Source: Leifsonia shinshuensis
GTDB lineage: Bacteria > Actinomycetota > Actinomycetes > Actinomycetales > Microbacteriaceae
Assembly (NCBI RefSeq): GCF_013410375.1
Contig: NZ_JACCFL010000001.1
Location: forward strand, 4,340,001-4,404,000
DNA: 64,000 nt
Direction of reading: 5' to 3'
This document shows, piece after piece, positions 17,308 through 26,422 of the stretch. The notes under the pieces were generated by a model. That model saw only the letters and a program-made list of their open reading frames with translations, did no database searches and was not told the DNA's origin. Both the position numbers and the translations under genes were made by a program. The stretch's first letter is position 1. The number at the start of each line of letters is the position of its first letter.

Positions 17308-19106
17308 GAGTTCCTCACCAGGATGCCGCCGGGGCGGAAGCGGACGACCAGGATCAGCACCAGGCCGTAGACGATGATGCGCAGCTCGGGCGTGAACCGC
17401 AGCAGCTCCATCGCACCGATCAGGACGATCGAGCCCACCACCGCGCCGTACGGGAGGCCGACGCCGCCGAGGATCACGATGGTCACCACCAGGAGCGACA
17501 TCAGCATCGTGAAGATGGTCGGGTCGATGTAGGTGTACTGGTGGGCGAGCAGCGAGCCGCCGATCCCGGCGAAGAAGCCGGAGACGGCGAACGCCAGCGC
17601 CTTGTAATCGCGGCCGCGCACGCCCGACGACAGCGCCGCGACCTCGTCGGAGCCGACCGAGGAGATCACCTTGCCCAGGTGCGAGGTGCGCAGCCGCCAC
17701 ATCACGATCAGGGTGAGCACGAGCACGCCGAAGTCGATCCAGTAGTACGCCTGCGGGGTGTTCAGCGGCGTCCCGAACCACTCCGGCACGGGGATGTTGT
17801 AGAGCCCCTGCGGCAGGATCAGCTGGATGACGGCGACGATCGCGATGCCCAGCCCGAGCGTCGCGATCGACACGTAGTGCCCCTTCACGCCCCAGATCGG
17901 CGATGCCAGGATCGACGCGACCACCGCGGCCGCCAGGCCGGCGAGCGGCAGCGCCACCCAGAACGGCACGTGCACGTACATGGTCAGCAGCGCGGAGGCG
18001 TACGCGCCGATCGCGATCGGGCCGGCCTGCCCGAGCGCGAGCACGCCGGCCTGGCCGGCGGTCACGGTGAAGCCCGCCGCGATGATCGCGTAGACCAGCA
18101 CCTGGGTGCCGGTGGTCAGGAGGTAGTCGTCGCCGAACAGCGGCACGACGACACCGAGCAGCAGGAACGCGAGCGGCCACACCCAGCGCGGGATCCGCAG
18201 CGGGCGGCCCTTGCCGAGGAAGGTGCCCGTGAGCGGCTCCGCCGAGATCAGCGGCACCCTGCCGAACAGTCCGCCCGGCCGCACGATCAGCACGACGATG
18301 AGGATGACGAAGACGATGATCTCGCGGGCGGTGTCCCCGAAGAAGTGGATGCCGAAGGCCTCCAGGATGCCGAGCACGAAGCCGCCGACCACCGCACCGA
18401 CGAGCGAGCCCAGGCCGCCCAGCGTCGCGGCCACGAACGAGGTGAGCCCGACGTCCAGACCGGAGCTGGGGTTGGCGACGCCCACGTAGAGCGCGATGAA
18501 GACGCCGGCGAGGCCGCCGAGCGCCGACGCGATCACGAACGACACGTGCTGCACCTGCCCGACCGGGATGCCCATCTGCAGGGCGGCCTCCTGGTCCTGC
18601 GCGGTCGCACGGATCGCGCGGCCGACCTTGCCGTACTTGAGGAAGACCGTCATCACGACCATGACGGCGGCGGTCGTGCCGAGCATCACCAGGTCGGAGG
18701 TCCCGAAGCGCATGTTGCCGAGGTGCAGGTTCGAAGTCGGCAGCACCTCCGGGAACACCCGGAACTGCGCCGTGAACGCGACCTGCGAGGCGTTGTCGAG
18801 GATCAGCGAGATCGCGTAGGTGGAGAGCATCGCCGCCAGCGGCAGGAACTTCGCCAGCGGACGCACGACGGTCACGTTGATCAGCAGTCCGAGCGCGCCG
18901 CAGACGGCGAGCACGAGCAGGAGCGCCAGCCAGAACGGCAGCCCCAGCTTCACGACGAAGAACCAGGACAGCATCGCGCCCAGCCCGAAGAACGAGAACT
19001 GGGCGAAGTTGACGACGTTCATGACGCCGAAGACGAGGGAGATGCCGACCGCTCCGAGGGCGTAGACGTTCCCTCGGAGCAGGCCGGCGATCAGTGTGTC
19101 GAGCAT
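17304..19106 (-). CDS. Fused LivH-LivM permease
   Basis: 600 aa, about the sum of LivH (~290) and LivM (~310). Residues 1-290 hold the LivH half (GLLRGNVYALGAVGISLVFGVMNVVNFAQFSFFGLGAM, LGGLGSLVGAVVGGFVLGILEAF). A short basic linker near 300 leads to the LivM half (LLTTGTQVLVYAIIAAGFTVTAGQAGVLALGQAG, GGVGLPYGAVVGSIVLIGAMELLRF). Both halves are complete, so this is a gene fusion and not a frameshift product. It forms the membrane channel with LivF, LivG and the lipoprotein encoded upstream. Confidence 0.92.
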   Translation of the reverse strand: MLDTLIAGLLRGNVYALGAVGISLVFGVMNVVNFAQFSFFGLGAMLSWFFVVKLGLPFWLALLLVLAVCGALGLLINVTVVRPLAKFLPLAAMLSTYAISLILDNASQVAFTAQFRVFPEVLPTSNLHLGNMRFGTSDLVMLGTTAAVMVVMTVFLKYGKVGRAIRATAQDQEAALQMGIPVGQVQHVSFVIASALGGLAGVFIALYVGVANPSSGLDVGLTSFVAATLGGLGSLVGAVVGGFVLGILEAFGIHFFGDTAREIIVFVILIVVLIVRPGGLFGRVPLISAEPLTGTFLGKGRPLRIPRWVWPLAFLLLGVVVPLFGDDYLLTTGTQVLVYAIIAAGFTVTAGQAGVLALGQAGPIAIGAYASALLTMYVHVPFWVALPLAGLAAAVVASILASPIWGVKGHYVSIATLGLGIAIVAVIQLILPQGLYNIPVPEWFGTPLNTPQAYYWIDFGVLVLTLIVMWRLRTSHLGKVISSVGSDEVAALSSGVRGRDYKALAFAVSGFFAGIGGSLLAHQYTYIDPTIFTMLMSLLVVTIVILGGVGLPYGAVVGSIVLIGAMELLRFTPELRIIVYGLVLILVVRFRPGGILVRNS

Positions 19107-19124
19107 GATGCGCGTGTCAGCGGC

Positions 19125-20288
19125 TCAGCCGTTGTACGCGACCCACTTCCCGTCCTTGAGGATGCTCGGGGTGAGCTGCGGAGACGCGACCCGGCGGGTG
19201 GCCTGGTCGAAGGTGATCGTCCCGTAGACGACGCTCGGCACGTCCTTGACCTTCTTGAAGCCGGCCAGGATGCCCTCGCGGGTGGTGCCGCCGAGCTTCG
19301 CGGCGGCGACCGCGACGTGGAGCGCGTCGTACGCGCCGGCCTCGAAGCCGGTGACCTCGGTCTCGTTCGGGTACTTCTTCTGGAACGCCTTCACGAAGTC
19401 CTGGACCTCCTTGGCGGGGTTGGAGGCGAGGAACTCGGCGCCGTTGATCGCGCCCTCCGCGGCCTTCGTGCCGTCGAAGGACTGCTCGTCCTGGCCGCCG
19501 TAGAAGGGGCCGTTGTAGCCGATCGCGCGCAGCTGGGTGACCAGCTTGGCGGCGTCCGGCCCGTAGCCGATGTGCACGAAGGCGTCGGGCTTGCCGGCCA
19601 CGGCCTTGGTGAGCGACGGGCGGTAGTCGTCGGAGGTGTCGAGCACGCCCTCCGCGTCGGTGATCTTCAGGCCGATCTTCTTGGCCTCGTCCTTGAACGC
19701 GTTGAACGCCGGGATGCCCCAGTCGGCGGTGTTCAGGTAGGTCACACCGACGGACTTGATCCCCTGCTTCTTGATGTAGTCCGCCGTCCACGTGTAGGTC
19801 GCGCTCGTGGTGATGGAGGTCGACCACTGGTACTGCGTGCCCTTGGCCGTGAAGTCCGGGTTCGAGTTGTTGAAGCCGTACTGCAGCAGCTTGCCCGCGG
19901 TGTAGATCGGGGAGGCCGGGATGGAGGCCGCCGACGAGTAGTCGCCGAAGACCAGGCTGATGCTGTCGTCGCCGACGAACTTCTGGGCGACCGCGACCGA
20001 CTGCTTGGGGTCGGACTGCGAGTCCTCGTACTTGAGCGCGACGGGGTGGCCGTCGATGCCGCCCTGCGCGTTGACCTGCTCGACGGCGAGGTCGAACGCC
20101 TCCTTGAACTGCTGGCCGTACTGCGCGTACTGGCCGGTCTCCGCGGCGGAGACGCCGAAGTAGACGGTGCTCTTTCCGGAGGAGGAGCCTCCGGTCGCTG
20201 CGGAGGACCCGCTCGCGCACGCGGCGAGGCCGGCGACGGCGAGCGCGGCGACGGAGACGACGGCTGCGCTCCGGATGATTCTCTTCAT
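19125..20288 (-). CDS. LivK-like ABC transporter substrate-binding lipoprotein
   Basis: 387 aa. MKRIIRSAAVVSVAALAVAGLAACASG carries a lipobox (LAAC, Cys about 24). The mature part is a type 1 periplasmic-binding fold (VYFGVSAAETGQYAQYGQQFKEAFDLAVEQVNAQGGIDG, LVFGDYSSAASIPASPIY, GITYLN-like strands). It is the first gene of a leftward operon with the fused permease (18 bp away), two ATPases, an FMN monooxygenase and two CMD-fold proteins, and it sets the specificity. Ligand not deducible. Confidence 0.92.
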   Translation of the reverse strand: MKRIIRSAAVVSVAALAVAGLAACASGSSAATGGSSSGKSTVYFGVSAAETGQYAQYGQQFKEAFDLAVEQVNAQGGIDGHPVALKYEDSQSDPKQSVAVAQKFVGDDSISLVFGDYSSAASIPASPIYTAGKLLQYGFNNSNPDFTAKGTQYQWSTSITTSATYTWTADYIKKQGIKSVGVTYLNTADWGIPAFNAFKDEAKKIGLKITDAEGVLDTSDDYRPSLTKAVAGKPDAFVHIGYGPDAAKLVTQLRAIGYNGPFYGGQDEQSFDGTKAAEGAINGAEFLASNPAKEVQDFVKAFQKKYPNETEVTGFEAGAYDALHVAVAAAKLGGTTREGILAGFKKVKDVPSVVYGTITFDQATRRVASPQLTPSILKDGKWVAYNG

Positions 20289-20438
20289 GGCTGTTCCTTA
20301 ACCTCGGGCTGACACGACGGGCTCTCTGTGCATCGCCGAGGTTAGAAGGGCGCCTGCCCTGACCACATCCTCCGCCGTCATATTCGGTAGCCGTGGTCAA
20401 CAGACGTCACAAAGGTTGCGAAACGGCCCCGAACCGTC

Positions 20439-21536
20439 CTATGCGGGGTCGGCGGCCTCCACGCCCTTCAGCGCCTCCTCGACCGCCTTCTTGACGCGCT
20501 CGTCCTCGCGCACTGCGCTCGCCCGCCGGCGACGACGGAGCACCAGCACGGTCGCGGCGACCGCGGCCGCGATTACGATCAGGAGCGTCAGCAGCGCCCA
20601 GGGCACCGCGACCGTTCCGGCCTCGGCCGCGACGCCCTCCACTCCCGGCGTCGAACCCGTGACCGCGGGCAGCTTCGGGCTCAGCGCGGTCGAGGCCGTC
20701 AGCCAGAAGGCCGGGACGACGCCGTGCAGCGGCACGGACACGGTCCAGGACTCGCCCGGCAGCAGCTCGGGGACGCCGGCGACGTTCCCCGCGTCGACCG
20801 GGAACCAGCCGAACGGGCCGCTGAGCCCCACCGTCTGGCCCGCGGACAGCCGCACGTTGCCGGTGTTGCGCACGGTGTAGCTCACCGTCGCGTCCCCCGT
20901 GCCGAAGGGGTTGAGCGTCCCGGTGTAGTCCACGCGCAGCTTCTCCACGGCGACCGCGGGGGCCAGCTTCCCGTCGACCCGGAGGTGCACCCGGATGCCC
21001 AGGCGGCGGTCGACGCTGATGCCGTTCTCCTGGGCGGCCTGCGGCAGCGAGGTCAGGATGCCGCCGGCGTAGTCGCCGGGCGTCGCGTCCTTCGGGACGG
21101 TGACCGTGAACGGCACCTCCGCCGTGCCGCCGGGGGCGATCGTGACCGTGTGGTCGCGCAGCGCCGTCCACGCTCCGACGGCGACCGCCTTCGCGTCCCG
21201 CTTCGCCACGTCGAGCTGGCCGCTGCTCGTGGTGAAGCCGTCGGCCGCGTACACGTCGAGCGTGATCGGCGCTGCGGCGTGGTTGCCCACGACGATCGCG
21301 TCGGTGACCGAGCCGCCCGGCGCGATCCGGTAGCCGAAGTTCTGACGGTCGGCGCCGTTCTGGTTGGCGGCGGTGCGCACGCCCCAGGTGACGTCGCCGT
21401 CGCCCGCGGCGAGCGCCGGCGACGCGGAGCCGCCGACGGCGACGGTCGCTGCGACGAGGAGGACGGAGACCAGCCCGGCGGCGAGGCGCGCGAGCGGGGA
21501 GGCGGAGGGGAGCGTCGGGAGGGTCGAGGTGCGCAT
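20439..21536 (-). CDS. Secreted, membrane-anchored DUF916-like surface protein
   Basis: 365 aa. Signal peptide (to about residue 43, PALAAGDG), then beta-sandwich domains: DVTWGVRTAANQNGADRQNFGYRIAPGGSVTDAIVVGNHAAAPITLDVYAADG matches the DUF916/WxL-protein peptidoglycan-binding type. A TM helix (WALLTLLIVIAAAVAATVLVL, about 305-328) and a basic cytoplasmic tail of about 30 residues follow. It probably holds a surface complex at the wall. It follows the phosphatase gene by 90 bp on the same strand. Confidence 0.75.
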   Translation of the reverse strand: MRTSTLPTLPSASPLARLAAGLVSVLLVAATVAVGGSASPALAAGDGDVTWGVRTAANQNGADRQNFGYRIAPGGSVTDAIVVGNHAAAPITLDVYAADGFTTSSGQLDVAKRDAKAVAVGAWTALRDHTVTIAPGGTAEVPFTVTVPKDATPGDYAGGILTSLPQAAQENGISVDRRLGIRVHLRVDGKLAPAVAVEKLRVDYTGTLNPFGTGDATVSYTVRNTGNVRLSAGQTVGLSGPFGWFPVDAGNVAGVPELLPGESWTVSVPLHGVVPAFWLTASTALSPKLPAVTGSTPGVEGVAAEAGTVAVPWALLTLLIVIAAAVAATVLVLRRRRRASAVREDERVKKAVEEALKGVEAADPA

Positions 21537-21540
21537 CGTG

Positions 21541-21576
21541 CTTCCTGGTGGGGATCGGCTTCCTGGTGAGGATCGG
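21541..21576 (-). repeat. Tandem 18-bp duplication carrying the ribosome-binding site
   Basis: Two copies of cttcctggtgnggatcgg (21541-21558 and 21559-21576) differ at one position. On the minus strand each contains CCAGGAAG, so the DUF916-like gene has two tandem Shine-Dalgarno sites, the nearer about 5 nt from the ATG at 21536. It looks like a recent slip duplication in a translation start region. Confidence 0.7.
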
Positions 21577-21626
21577 GGAGGTCCGGGCGGGCGGCACGCG
21601 CCCGCCCGGACGGGTGGAGCGGTCGG

Positions 21627-23459
21627 CTAGCTGAGCGCGGTGAGGGTCAGGGTCGCCGTGTAGGTGCCGTCGGCGACGTCGACGGGGATGTCGAGCTCCA
21701 GGCCGGCGCCGAGCTTGGCGGAGCCCTTCGCGTGACCGCCGTCGGCGTGACCGAGCGTGGACGACACGGAGAGACCGTTGCCGCCCGTGAACCCGGACTG
21801 CACGCGGTCGCCTGCCTTGGCGTCGCCGCCGGCCTGGGTGACGGCCGGCGTCCAGCCGAGGTACTTGCCCGAGAACTTCTTGCCACCGGAGACGAAGTCG
21901 CTCACCTGGGCCGAGATCGACCACTGCGGTCCGGCGGCGCGGGTGTCCGTGACGCGGATCGGGTTGATCGAGCCCACCGCGGCGTAGTGGTCGCCCGCCT
22001 CCACGGCCTTGCCGAGGTCGACGAGGCCGTTGGTGCCGTCGACGTTCCAGACGAACTCGCCGGGCGCGGCCTCCGGGACGGTGACCTGCAGCTGCTGCGC
22101 GTCGGTGTCCGGCTTCGCCTCACGGGTCAGGGTGACCTGGTCGACGATGCTGTTCACCGGCTTGTCCGAGCCGTTGGCCTGGCTGCGCAGGGTCTTCACG
22201 GTGATGGCGCTGGAGCTGATGTCGATCGCGCTGTAGTTGCGGACCTTCTCCTGGTTCTGGACCGAGAGCCACCAGAAGCCCTTGTTCTGCAGGTCGTAGT
22301 ACTTCGAGCCGGACGCCGAGTTGGCCGTCACGTAGAGCACCCCGCCGGGGCCGGCGACCACCGAGTCGGCGCCGGCCGCCTCGGCCGCGTTCGCCTTCTC
22401 GCCGTTGCGGATGAGGTAGCTGCGCGCATAGGTGTGGTCGTGGCCCTGCAGCACCAGGTCGATGCCGAGGTCGGAGATGGCCGTCGGCAGGACGTTGCGG
22501 CGGTCGAGGATGTCGCTGTCCGTGGCGTGCGGACCGGACGAGTAGATCGAGTGGTGGAAGGCGAGCACCTTCCACTTCGCCTTCGAGCCCTGCTCGGCGA
22601 CGATCTTCTGCATCCAGGCGATGTGCGAGGCGTCGCGGCTGTTCGAGTTGATGTCGAGGAACAGCACGTCCTTGTAGATGAACCAGTAGTCGCCGCCCGA
22701 GCCGGTGCCGGTGTTGGCGCCGGCGGTGCGGTCGACGTTCGGGGTGTTGAAGTGCTGCTCGTATGCCTTCGACCCCACGTCGTGGTTGCCGTTGGTGGCG
22801 ACGAACGGGATCTGGCGGAGGCGGTCGGACTGCAGGAACGCCTGGTACTGGGTCTCGTTGGCCGCGGTCTCGACCTGGTCCCCGGCCGAGAAGAGCATCT
22901 CGGCGTCGGGGTAGGCGGCGGTCGCGACGTTGAGCGTGTCGGCCCAGCCGGCCGCGTCGTTCGCCACGTTGCCGGACGAGCCGATCTGCGGGTCCCCGAA
23001 GAAGAGGAAGTTGAAGTCCCCCGTGAACTTCCGGGTGCGGAACGAGTAGGTCGCCGACCAGTCGCCCTCGGTGCCGACGCGGTACACGTAGGCGGTGTTC
23101 TCCTTCAGGCCGGTGACCGTCGCGAAGCGGTTGAACTCGCCGCTCGTGGTCGGGCCGCCGGTGGCGGGGATGCTCGTGGAGGTCTGCGGGAACGCGCCTC
23201 CGACGACGTCGGACGCGAGGGCCACCTGGAGGACCTGCGGCACGTCGGCCGCGGAGTACCAGGAGAAGTTGCGCTGCGACTGGTCGGAGCCGACGTGGAG
23301 CACGATGTCGTGCTGGTTGGCGGAGGCGGCGAATGCGGCGGGGGCGGCGAGGGCGCCGCCTCCGAGCATGACGCCGATGCACACCGCGGCTGCGGCGAGG
23401 CGTGTGGTGGTGCGGCGATGGCGGGACGCGCTGGCCCGCCGGAGGTCGTCACTCGACAT
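21627..23459 (-). CDS. Secreted purple acid phosphatase-like metallophosphoesterase
   Basis: 610 aa. Signal peptide (RLAAAAVCIGVMLGGGALAAPAAFA), fibronectin III-like N-terminal domain (about 45-165), then a calcineurin-type phosphoesterase with all metal blocks: GDPQIG, GDQVET, NGNHDVG, FHHSIY and GHDHTYARSY. C-terminal Ig-like beta domain (about 460-610). It is an extracellular phosphatase, probably for organic phosphate scavenging. ATG 23459 is chosen because AGAAGGG precedes it; the alternative start at 23519 would give an overlong n-region. No anchor is visible. Confidence 0.88.
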   Translation of the reverse strand: MSSDDLRRASASRHRRTTTRLAAAAVCIGVMLGGGALAAPAAFAASANQHDIVLHVGSDQSQRNFSWYSAADVPQVLQVALASDVVGGAFPQTSTSIPATGGPTTSGEFNRFATVTGLKENTAYVYRVGTEGDWSATYSFRTRKFTGDFNFLFFGDPQIGSSGNVANDAAGWADTLNVATAAYPDAEMLFSAGDQVETAANETQYQAFLQSDRLRQIPFVATNGNHDVGSKAYEQHFNTPNVDRTAGANTGTGSGGDYWFIYKDVLFLDINSNSRDASHIAWMQKIVAEQGSKAKWKVLAFHHSIYSSGPHATDSDILDRRNVLPTAISDLGIDLVLQGHDHTYARSYLIRNGEKANAAEAAGADSVVAGPGGVLYVTANSASGSKYYDLQNKGFWWLSVQNQEKVRNYSAIDISSSAITVKTLRSQANGSDKPVNSIVDQVTLTREAKPDTDAQQLQVTVPEAAPGEFVWNVDGTNGLVDLGKAVEAGDHYAAVGSINPIRVTDTRAAGPQWSISAQVSDFVSGGKKFSGKYLGWTPAVTQAGGDAKAGDRVQSGFTGGNGLSVSSTLGHADGGHAKGSAKLGAGLELDIPVDVADGTYTATLTLTALS

Positions 23460-23584
23460 GGATGTCCGGTGCCCTTCTGGTGATCTGGTGAGGTGTCCGC
23501 GAACCGCGGATTCACCCACCGTCTCGGGCGAGTGTGAATCCTGAGTGAACTCTCAGAGTTGTGGCGATGGACCGGGTGCGAAAG

Positions 23585-24844
23585 TCACCCCCATTCGAGG
23601 CCCAGTATTCTGCCGACGAACCAGAACAGGGCCACGACGGTGACCACGGCGGCGATCGCGATCCCGACCCACAGTGCGGTGCGCGGGGTCCGCCTGCGCA
23701 GCAGCAGGAGCAGCGGGAAGACGACGGCGATGCTCCCGAGCTGCACGGCCTCGATGCCGACGTTGAAGACCAGGAGCGACCACAGCAGCGTCCACGACCA
23801 CGGCTCGTCGATGCCGAGCGCGCTCGCGAAACCGAGGCCGTGGACGAGGCCGAAGAGGAAGACCACCGCGAGGCGCAGCCCGTCCGCGCGCGTGAGGCCG
23901 AGCGGCCCGGCCGGGGTGGGCACGAGTTCCGGCGCGAGCTCCCCGGACGGCAGCACCCGCCTCCGCACCGTCCACAGGTACCAGGCCGCGACGACGGCGA
24001 TCGAGAGGGCGATGACCGGTTCGACCACGGCGGCGGGCACGGTGACCAGGCCGAGCGCGGCCAGCAGGAATGTGATCGAGTGCGCGACGGTGAACGTCGT
24101 CGCGGCGAGCACCACGTCGCGGAGCCGGCGGGAGCCCACGATCAGCGCCAGCAGGAACAGGATGTGGTCGATCCCGCTCAGCAGGTGCTCCGCGCCGAGC
24201 AGGAAGAACTCCCCGAAGCGCTCCCCCGCGGTCTGCCCGGTGGAGAACGACGGGTGCTGCGCGTCGAGCGCGGCGCTGCCGTCCTTGTCGTCGATCGCGT
24301 ACGTGACGATGGTCTTGGTGCCCGTGACGTAGCCCTCGGCGTCGGGGAACAGCCCGCTGCGCACCTCGTGGCCGGAGCCTCCCGGACAGGCGTGGTCGAG
24401 CACGAGGGTGGCGTACGGCACCCCATCGCGCTCGTGCACGGCGATGTCGCCGACGCGGGCCGCCTCGCACCGGGCGCCGCCGGCGCTCACGGCGAAGCGG
24501 CCGGTGACGTAGGCGGTGACGCTGTCGGCGTGGTCGTTCATCGCGGTCGCCTCCTCGCCGGTCTGGAAGAGCTCGGTGCCCTGGTCGAAGAGGGCCCGAT
24601 CCTTCTCGCTCTCCGCCGCCGAGACCACGAGCAGGTCGTACTCGAGGTCGAGCGCTGTGCGGACCACGCCGTCGGCTCGTCCGGTGACGTCCACGTACGC
24701 CACGGACGAGAAGCCGTGGGCGCTCGCGTTCGCGGCCGGGAGCAGGACGGCGAGGGCGGCCAAGGCGGCGACCAGGACGCCCAGGATGCGGGCGCGACGA
24801 CCGCGACGAGGGTGGGGATGGAGGCGAGGGAGGGTCTGGATCAC
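23585..24844 (-). CDS. HupE/UreJ-family membrane protein
   Basis: 419 aa from the GTG at 24844; an alternative ATG at 24910 adds 22 residues. Signal/anchor helix (ILGVLVAALAALAVLLPAANASA), an extracytoplasmic beta domain (about 45-215), then six helices with GAEHLLSGIDHILFLLALIVG and TFTVAHSITFLLAALG, the HupE/UreJ_2 core. Members are putative nickel, cobalt or other metal permeases, but most actinobacterial ones are uncharacterised. The His/Asp in HLLSGIDH are candidate metal ligands. Confidence 0.8.
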   Translation of the reverse strand: MIQTLPRLHPHPRRGRRARILGVLVAALAALAVLLPAANASAHGFSSVAYVDVTGRADGVVRTALDLEYDLLVVSAAESEKDRALFDQGTELFQTGEEATAMNDHADSVTAYVTGRFAVSAGGARCEAARVGDIAVHERDGVPYATLVLDHACPGGSGHEVRSGLFPDAEGYVTGTKTIVTYAIDDKDGSAALDAQHPSFSTGQTAGERFGEFFLLGAEHLLSGIDHILFLLALIVGSRRLRDVVLAATTFTVAHSITFLLAALGLVTVPAAVVEPVIALSIAVVAAWYLWTVRRRVLPSGELAPELVPTPAGPLGLTRADGLRLAVVFLFGLVHGLGFASALGIDEPWSWTLLWSLLVFNVGIEAVQLGSIAVVFPLLLLLRRRTPRTALWVGIAIAAVVTVVALFWFVGRILGLEWG

Positions 24845-25011
24845 GGGCACAACGTCCCGGAGCCGGGTGAACGGGTCGGGGCCGGGACGCGAACGCCGGG
24901 GAACGCGCACCCCCTCGGAGGCCTCCCGTCGCCCGAAGTGTTTGCCTCCCGTTCACCGGCTCACGGCCCCGCCGTCATCGGTCGGCCCGGCCCCTCGGCG
25001 AGCCTGGGGGC

Positions 25012-25686
25012 ATGCCCCGCCTCCGTCCGCTCACGCTGCCGCTTGCGGCCCTCTTCGCCGCCGTCGCGCTGCTCGTGTCGGGCTGCGTTGCGCCCGCGCC
25101 CGCGCCTGTCGGCACCGGGCCGTCCGGCGTCCACCCGCTCGGGAGCGGCTTCCTCGGCGGCGTCGCCACGCCGACGCCGGAGGCGACGATCGAGCCGGAG
25201 CGGGGTTCCTGGGCGGGCGTGGAGCCGCCGGGCGGCTACAGCGTGGTGCTGCTCAGCGCGGGCGACGACCGCGCGACCTCGACGCTGGTCTCCGGCGTCA
25301 CCCGCTGGGCGCAGCAGCGCGGCGTGACGATCACCGCCGTCACCGCCCGCGGCGACGACGAGGTCGAGGACCGGTTGCTGCGGGCGATCGCGGCCTCACC
25401 GGACCTCGTGATCGGCGCCGGCCCGGACGTGGTCGACGTGTTCTCTCTGACCACCGCCCAGCATCTGCACCAGCAGTTCCTCATCGTCGGCGCCGAGCTG
25501 CCGGAGCCGACGGCCAACGTCACCTCGGTGATCTGGGCCGGAGCCAGCTTCCGCGGCACGGGCATCAGCGTGGACGGCGACATCGACCCGGCCGCGGTCA
25601 CCGAGCGACGCGCGAGCGACGCGATCTCCGCAGGAGTGGCGAGCGTGCTGCACGGCCTGACCGGGATCGTCCTGCACCTGCGCTGA
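25012..25686 (+). CDS. BMP-like substrate-binding lipoprotein, short form
   Basis: 224 aa. Lipobox LLVSGC (Cys about 26), Pro/Gly-rich linker, then one Rossmann-like lobe: YSVVLLSAGDDRATSTLVSGVTRWAQQRGVTITAVTARG, SPDLVIGAGPDVVDVFSLTTAQHLHQQFLIVGAELPEPTANVTSVIW. It resembles the BMP/periplasmic-binding fold, but is shorter than usual binding proteins (about 330 aa), so only part of the fold is present. No transporter genes are adjacent. Role unknown. Confidence 0.75.
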   Translation: MPRLRPLTLPLAALFAAVALLVSGCVAPAPAPVGTGPSGVHPLGSGFLGGVATPTPEATIEPERGSWAGVEPPGGYSVVLLSAGDDRATSTLVSGVTRWAQQRGVTITAVTARGDDEVEDRLLRAIAASPDLVIGAGPDVVDVFSLTTAQHLHQQFLIVGAELPEPTANVTSVIWAGASFRGTGISVDGDIDPAAVTERRASDAISAGVASVLHGLTGIVLHLR

Positions 25687-25733
25687 GCCGGACCGCCCGC
25701 TGCGCGGCACTGCGCTCGTCGGAGCTCCGGCCG

Positions 25734-26009
25734 TCAGCCGTCGAGGCGACGACGGAGGTCGGCGTTCTCGGCCTGCAGCACGAGCACGCGGCCGACGCCG
25801 GCGAGGTTGATCCCGTCGCCCTGGAGCAGGGCCACCTGGCGGATCGCCGCGATGTCGTCGTCGCTGTAGCGGCGCGTGCCGCCCTCGGTGCGGGCGGGCG
25901 TGACCAGGCCCTTCTCCTCGTAGAGGCGGAGCGTCGCCGCGGGGAGCTCCGTCAGCTGCGCCGCGACGGCGATGCTGTAGAGGGGAACGCTCCCCGACCG
26001 GTCCGTCAT
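25734..26009 (-). CDS. MerR-family regulator, HspR-like
   Basis: 91 aa. LYSIAVAAQLTELPAATLRLYEEKGLVTPARTEGGTRRYSDDDIAAIRQV is the MerR/HspR winged helix (residues 10-60). A short coiled coil VLVLQAENADLRRRLDG ends it, with no sensor cysteines. HspR represses heat-shock genes in actinobacteria, and this gene is divergent from the locus leading to hsp20, which supports a heat-shock role. ATG 26009 gives the canonical length; the longer frame to 26090 is not needed. Confidence 0.85.
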   Translation of the reverse strand: MTDRSGSVPLYSIAVAAQLTELPAATLRLYEEKGLVTPARTEGGTRRYSDDDIAAIRQVALLQGDGINLAGVGRVLVLQAENADLRRRLDG

Positions 26010-26014
26010 CCTCA

Positions 26015-26038
26015 AAGTTTGCTGTAAATCGGAAGTTT
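26015..26038. promoter_or_regulatory. Candidate MerR/HspR operator in the divergent promoter
   Basis: Two AAGTTT elements at 26015-26020 and 26033-26038 are spaced 18 bp, about 1.7 helical turns, within a conspicuously AT-rich 90-bp patch. It does not match the textbook HAIR sequence, so direct binding by the MerR protein is only a suggestion from position. Confidence 0.35.
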
Positions 26039-26116
26039 TGTCAAGCGATGGGTGTATCAAATCTATAGCAGACGCTGTAGGTAATCTCATTGGTCAGCAG
26101 GATGGGAGGCTCCGAG

Positions 26117-26407
26117 ATGCAGACGGCGATCGAGACGGCCACGGCAGGGTTCGCAGACCTGATCTGCTCCGACCCGGATTGGGTGGAGGCCGAATTCGCC
26201 GCACTCGTCGCCCGCTCCCGCTTGGAGCCTCCCGTCCGCGTCGGCGTCTCGGGCCCGCGACCGTCGGGCCCGAAATTCCCGGAGTCCGCCTGGCCGCGCC
26301 GGTGGAGTCCGGAACAGCGGCGGAGGCTCCCCGCCTGGCGCATCCGGGCAGTGGCCCGCTGCCCGCCGACGCGGCAGCGATCTGCACGCAACCGCACACC
26401 CCGATGA
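26117..26407 (+). CDS. Small hypothetical protein upstream of hsp20
   Basis: 96 aa from the ATG at 26117, preceded by GGGAGG. The N-terminal half (MQTAIETATAGFADLICSDP, then DWVEAEFAALVARS) looks like a genuine amphipathic helical protein. The C-terminal half is Arg/Pro-rich (WSPEQRRRLPAWRIRAVARC). Only 15 bp separate its stop from the hsp20 start, so it should be cotranscribed. No known family recognised. It may be an accessory factor or a leader gene. Confidence 0.5.
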   Translation: MQTAIETATAGFADLICSDPDWVEAEFAALVARSRLEPPVRVGVSGPRPSGPKFPESAWPRRWSPEQRRRLPAWRIRAVARCPPTRQRSARNRTPR

Positions 26408-26422
26408 AAGGAGATCACACCC

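Noticed and set aside
17541..20312. 923-residue open frame on the plus strand
   Set aside because: Antisense to the LivHM and LivK genes, whose protein families are certain. Composition (Arg, Asp, His, Glu, Gln) is that of a shadow.
26011..26050. HspR HAIR element (CTTGAGT-N7-ACTCAAG) at the MerR/hsp20 promoter
   Set aside because: Searched for by eye, but only loose CTCAAAG and GTCAAG half-matches with wrong spacing are present.
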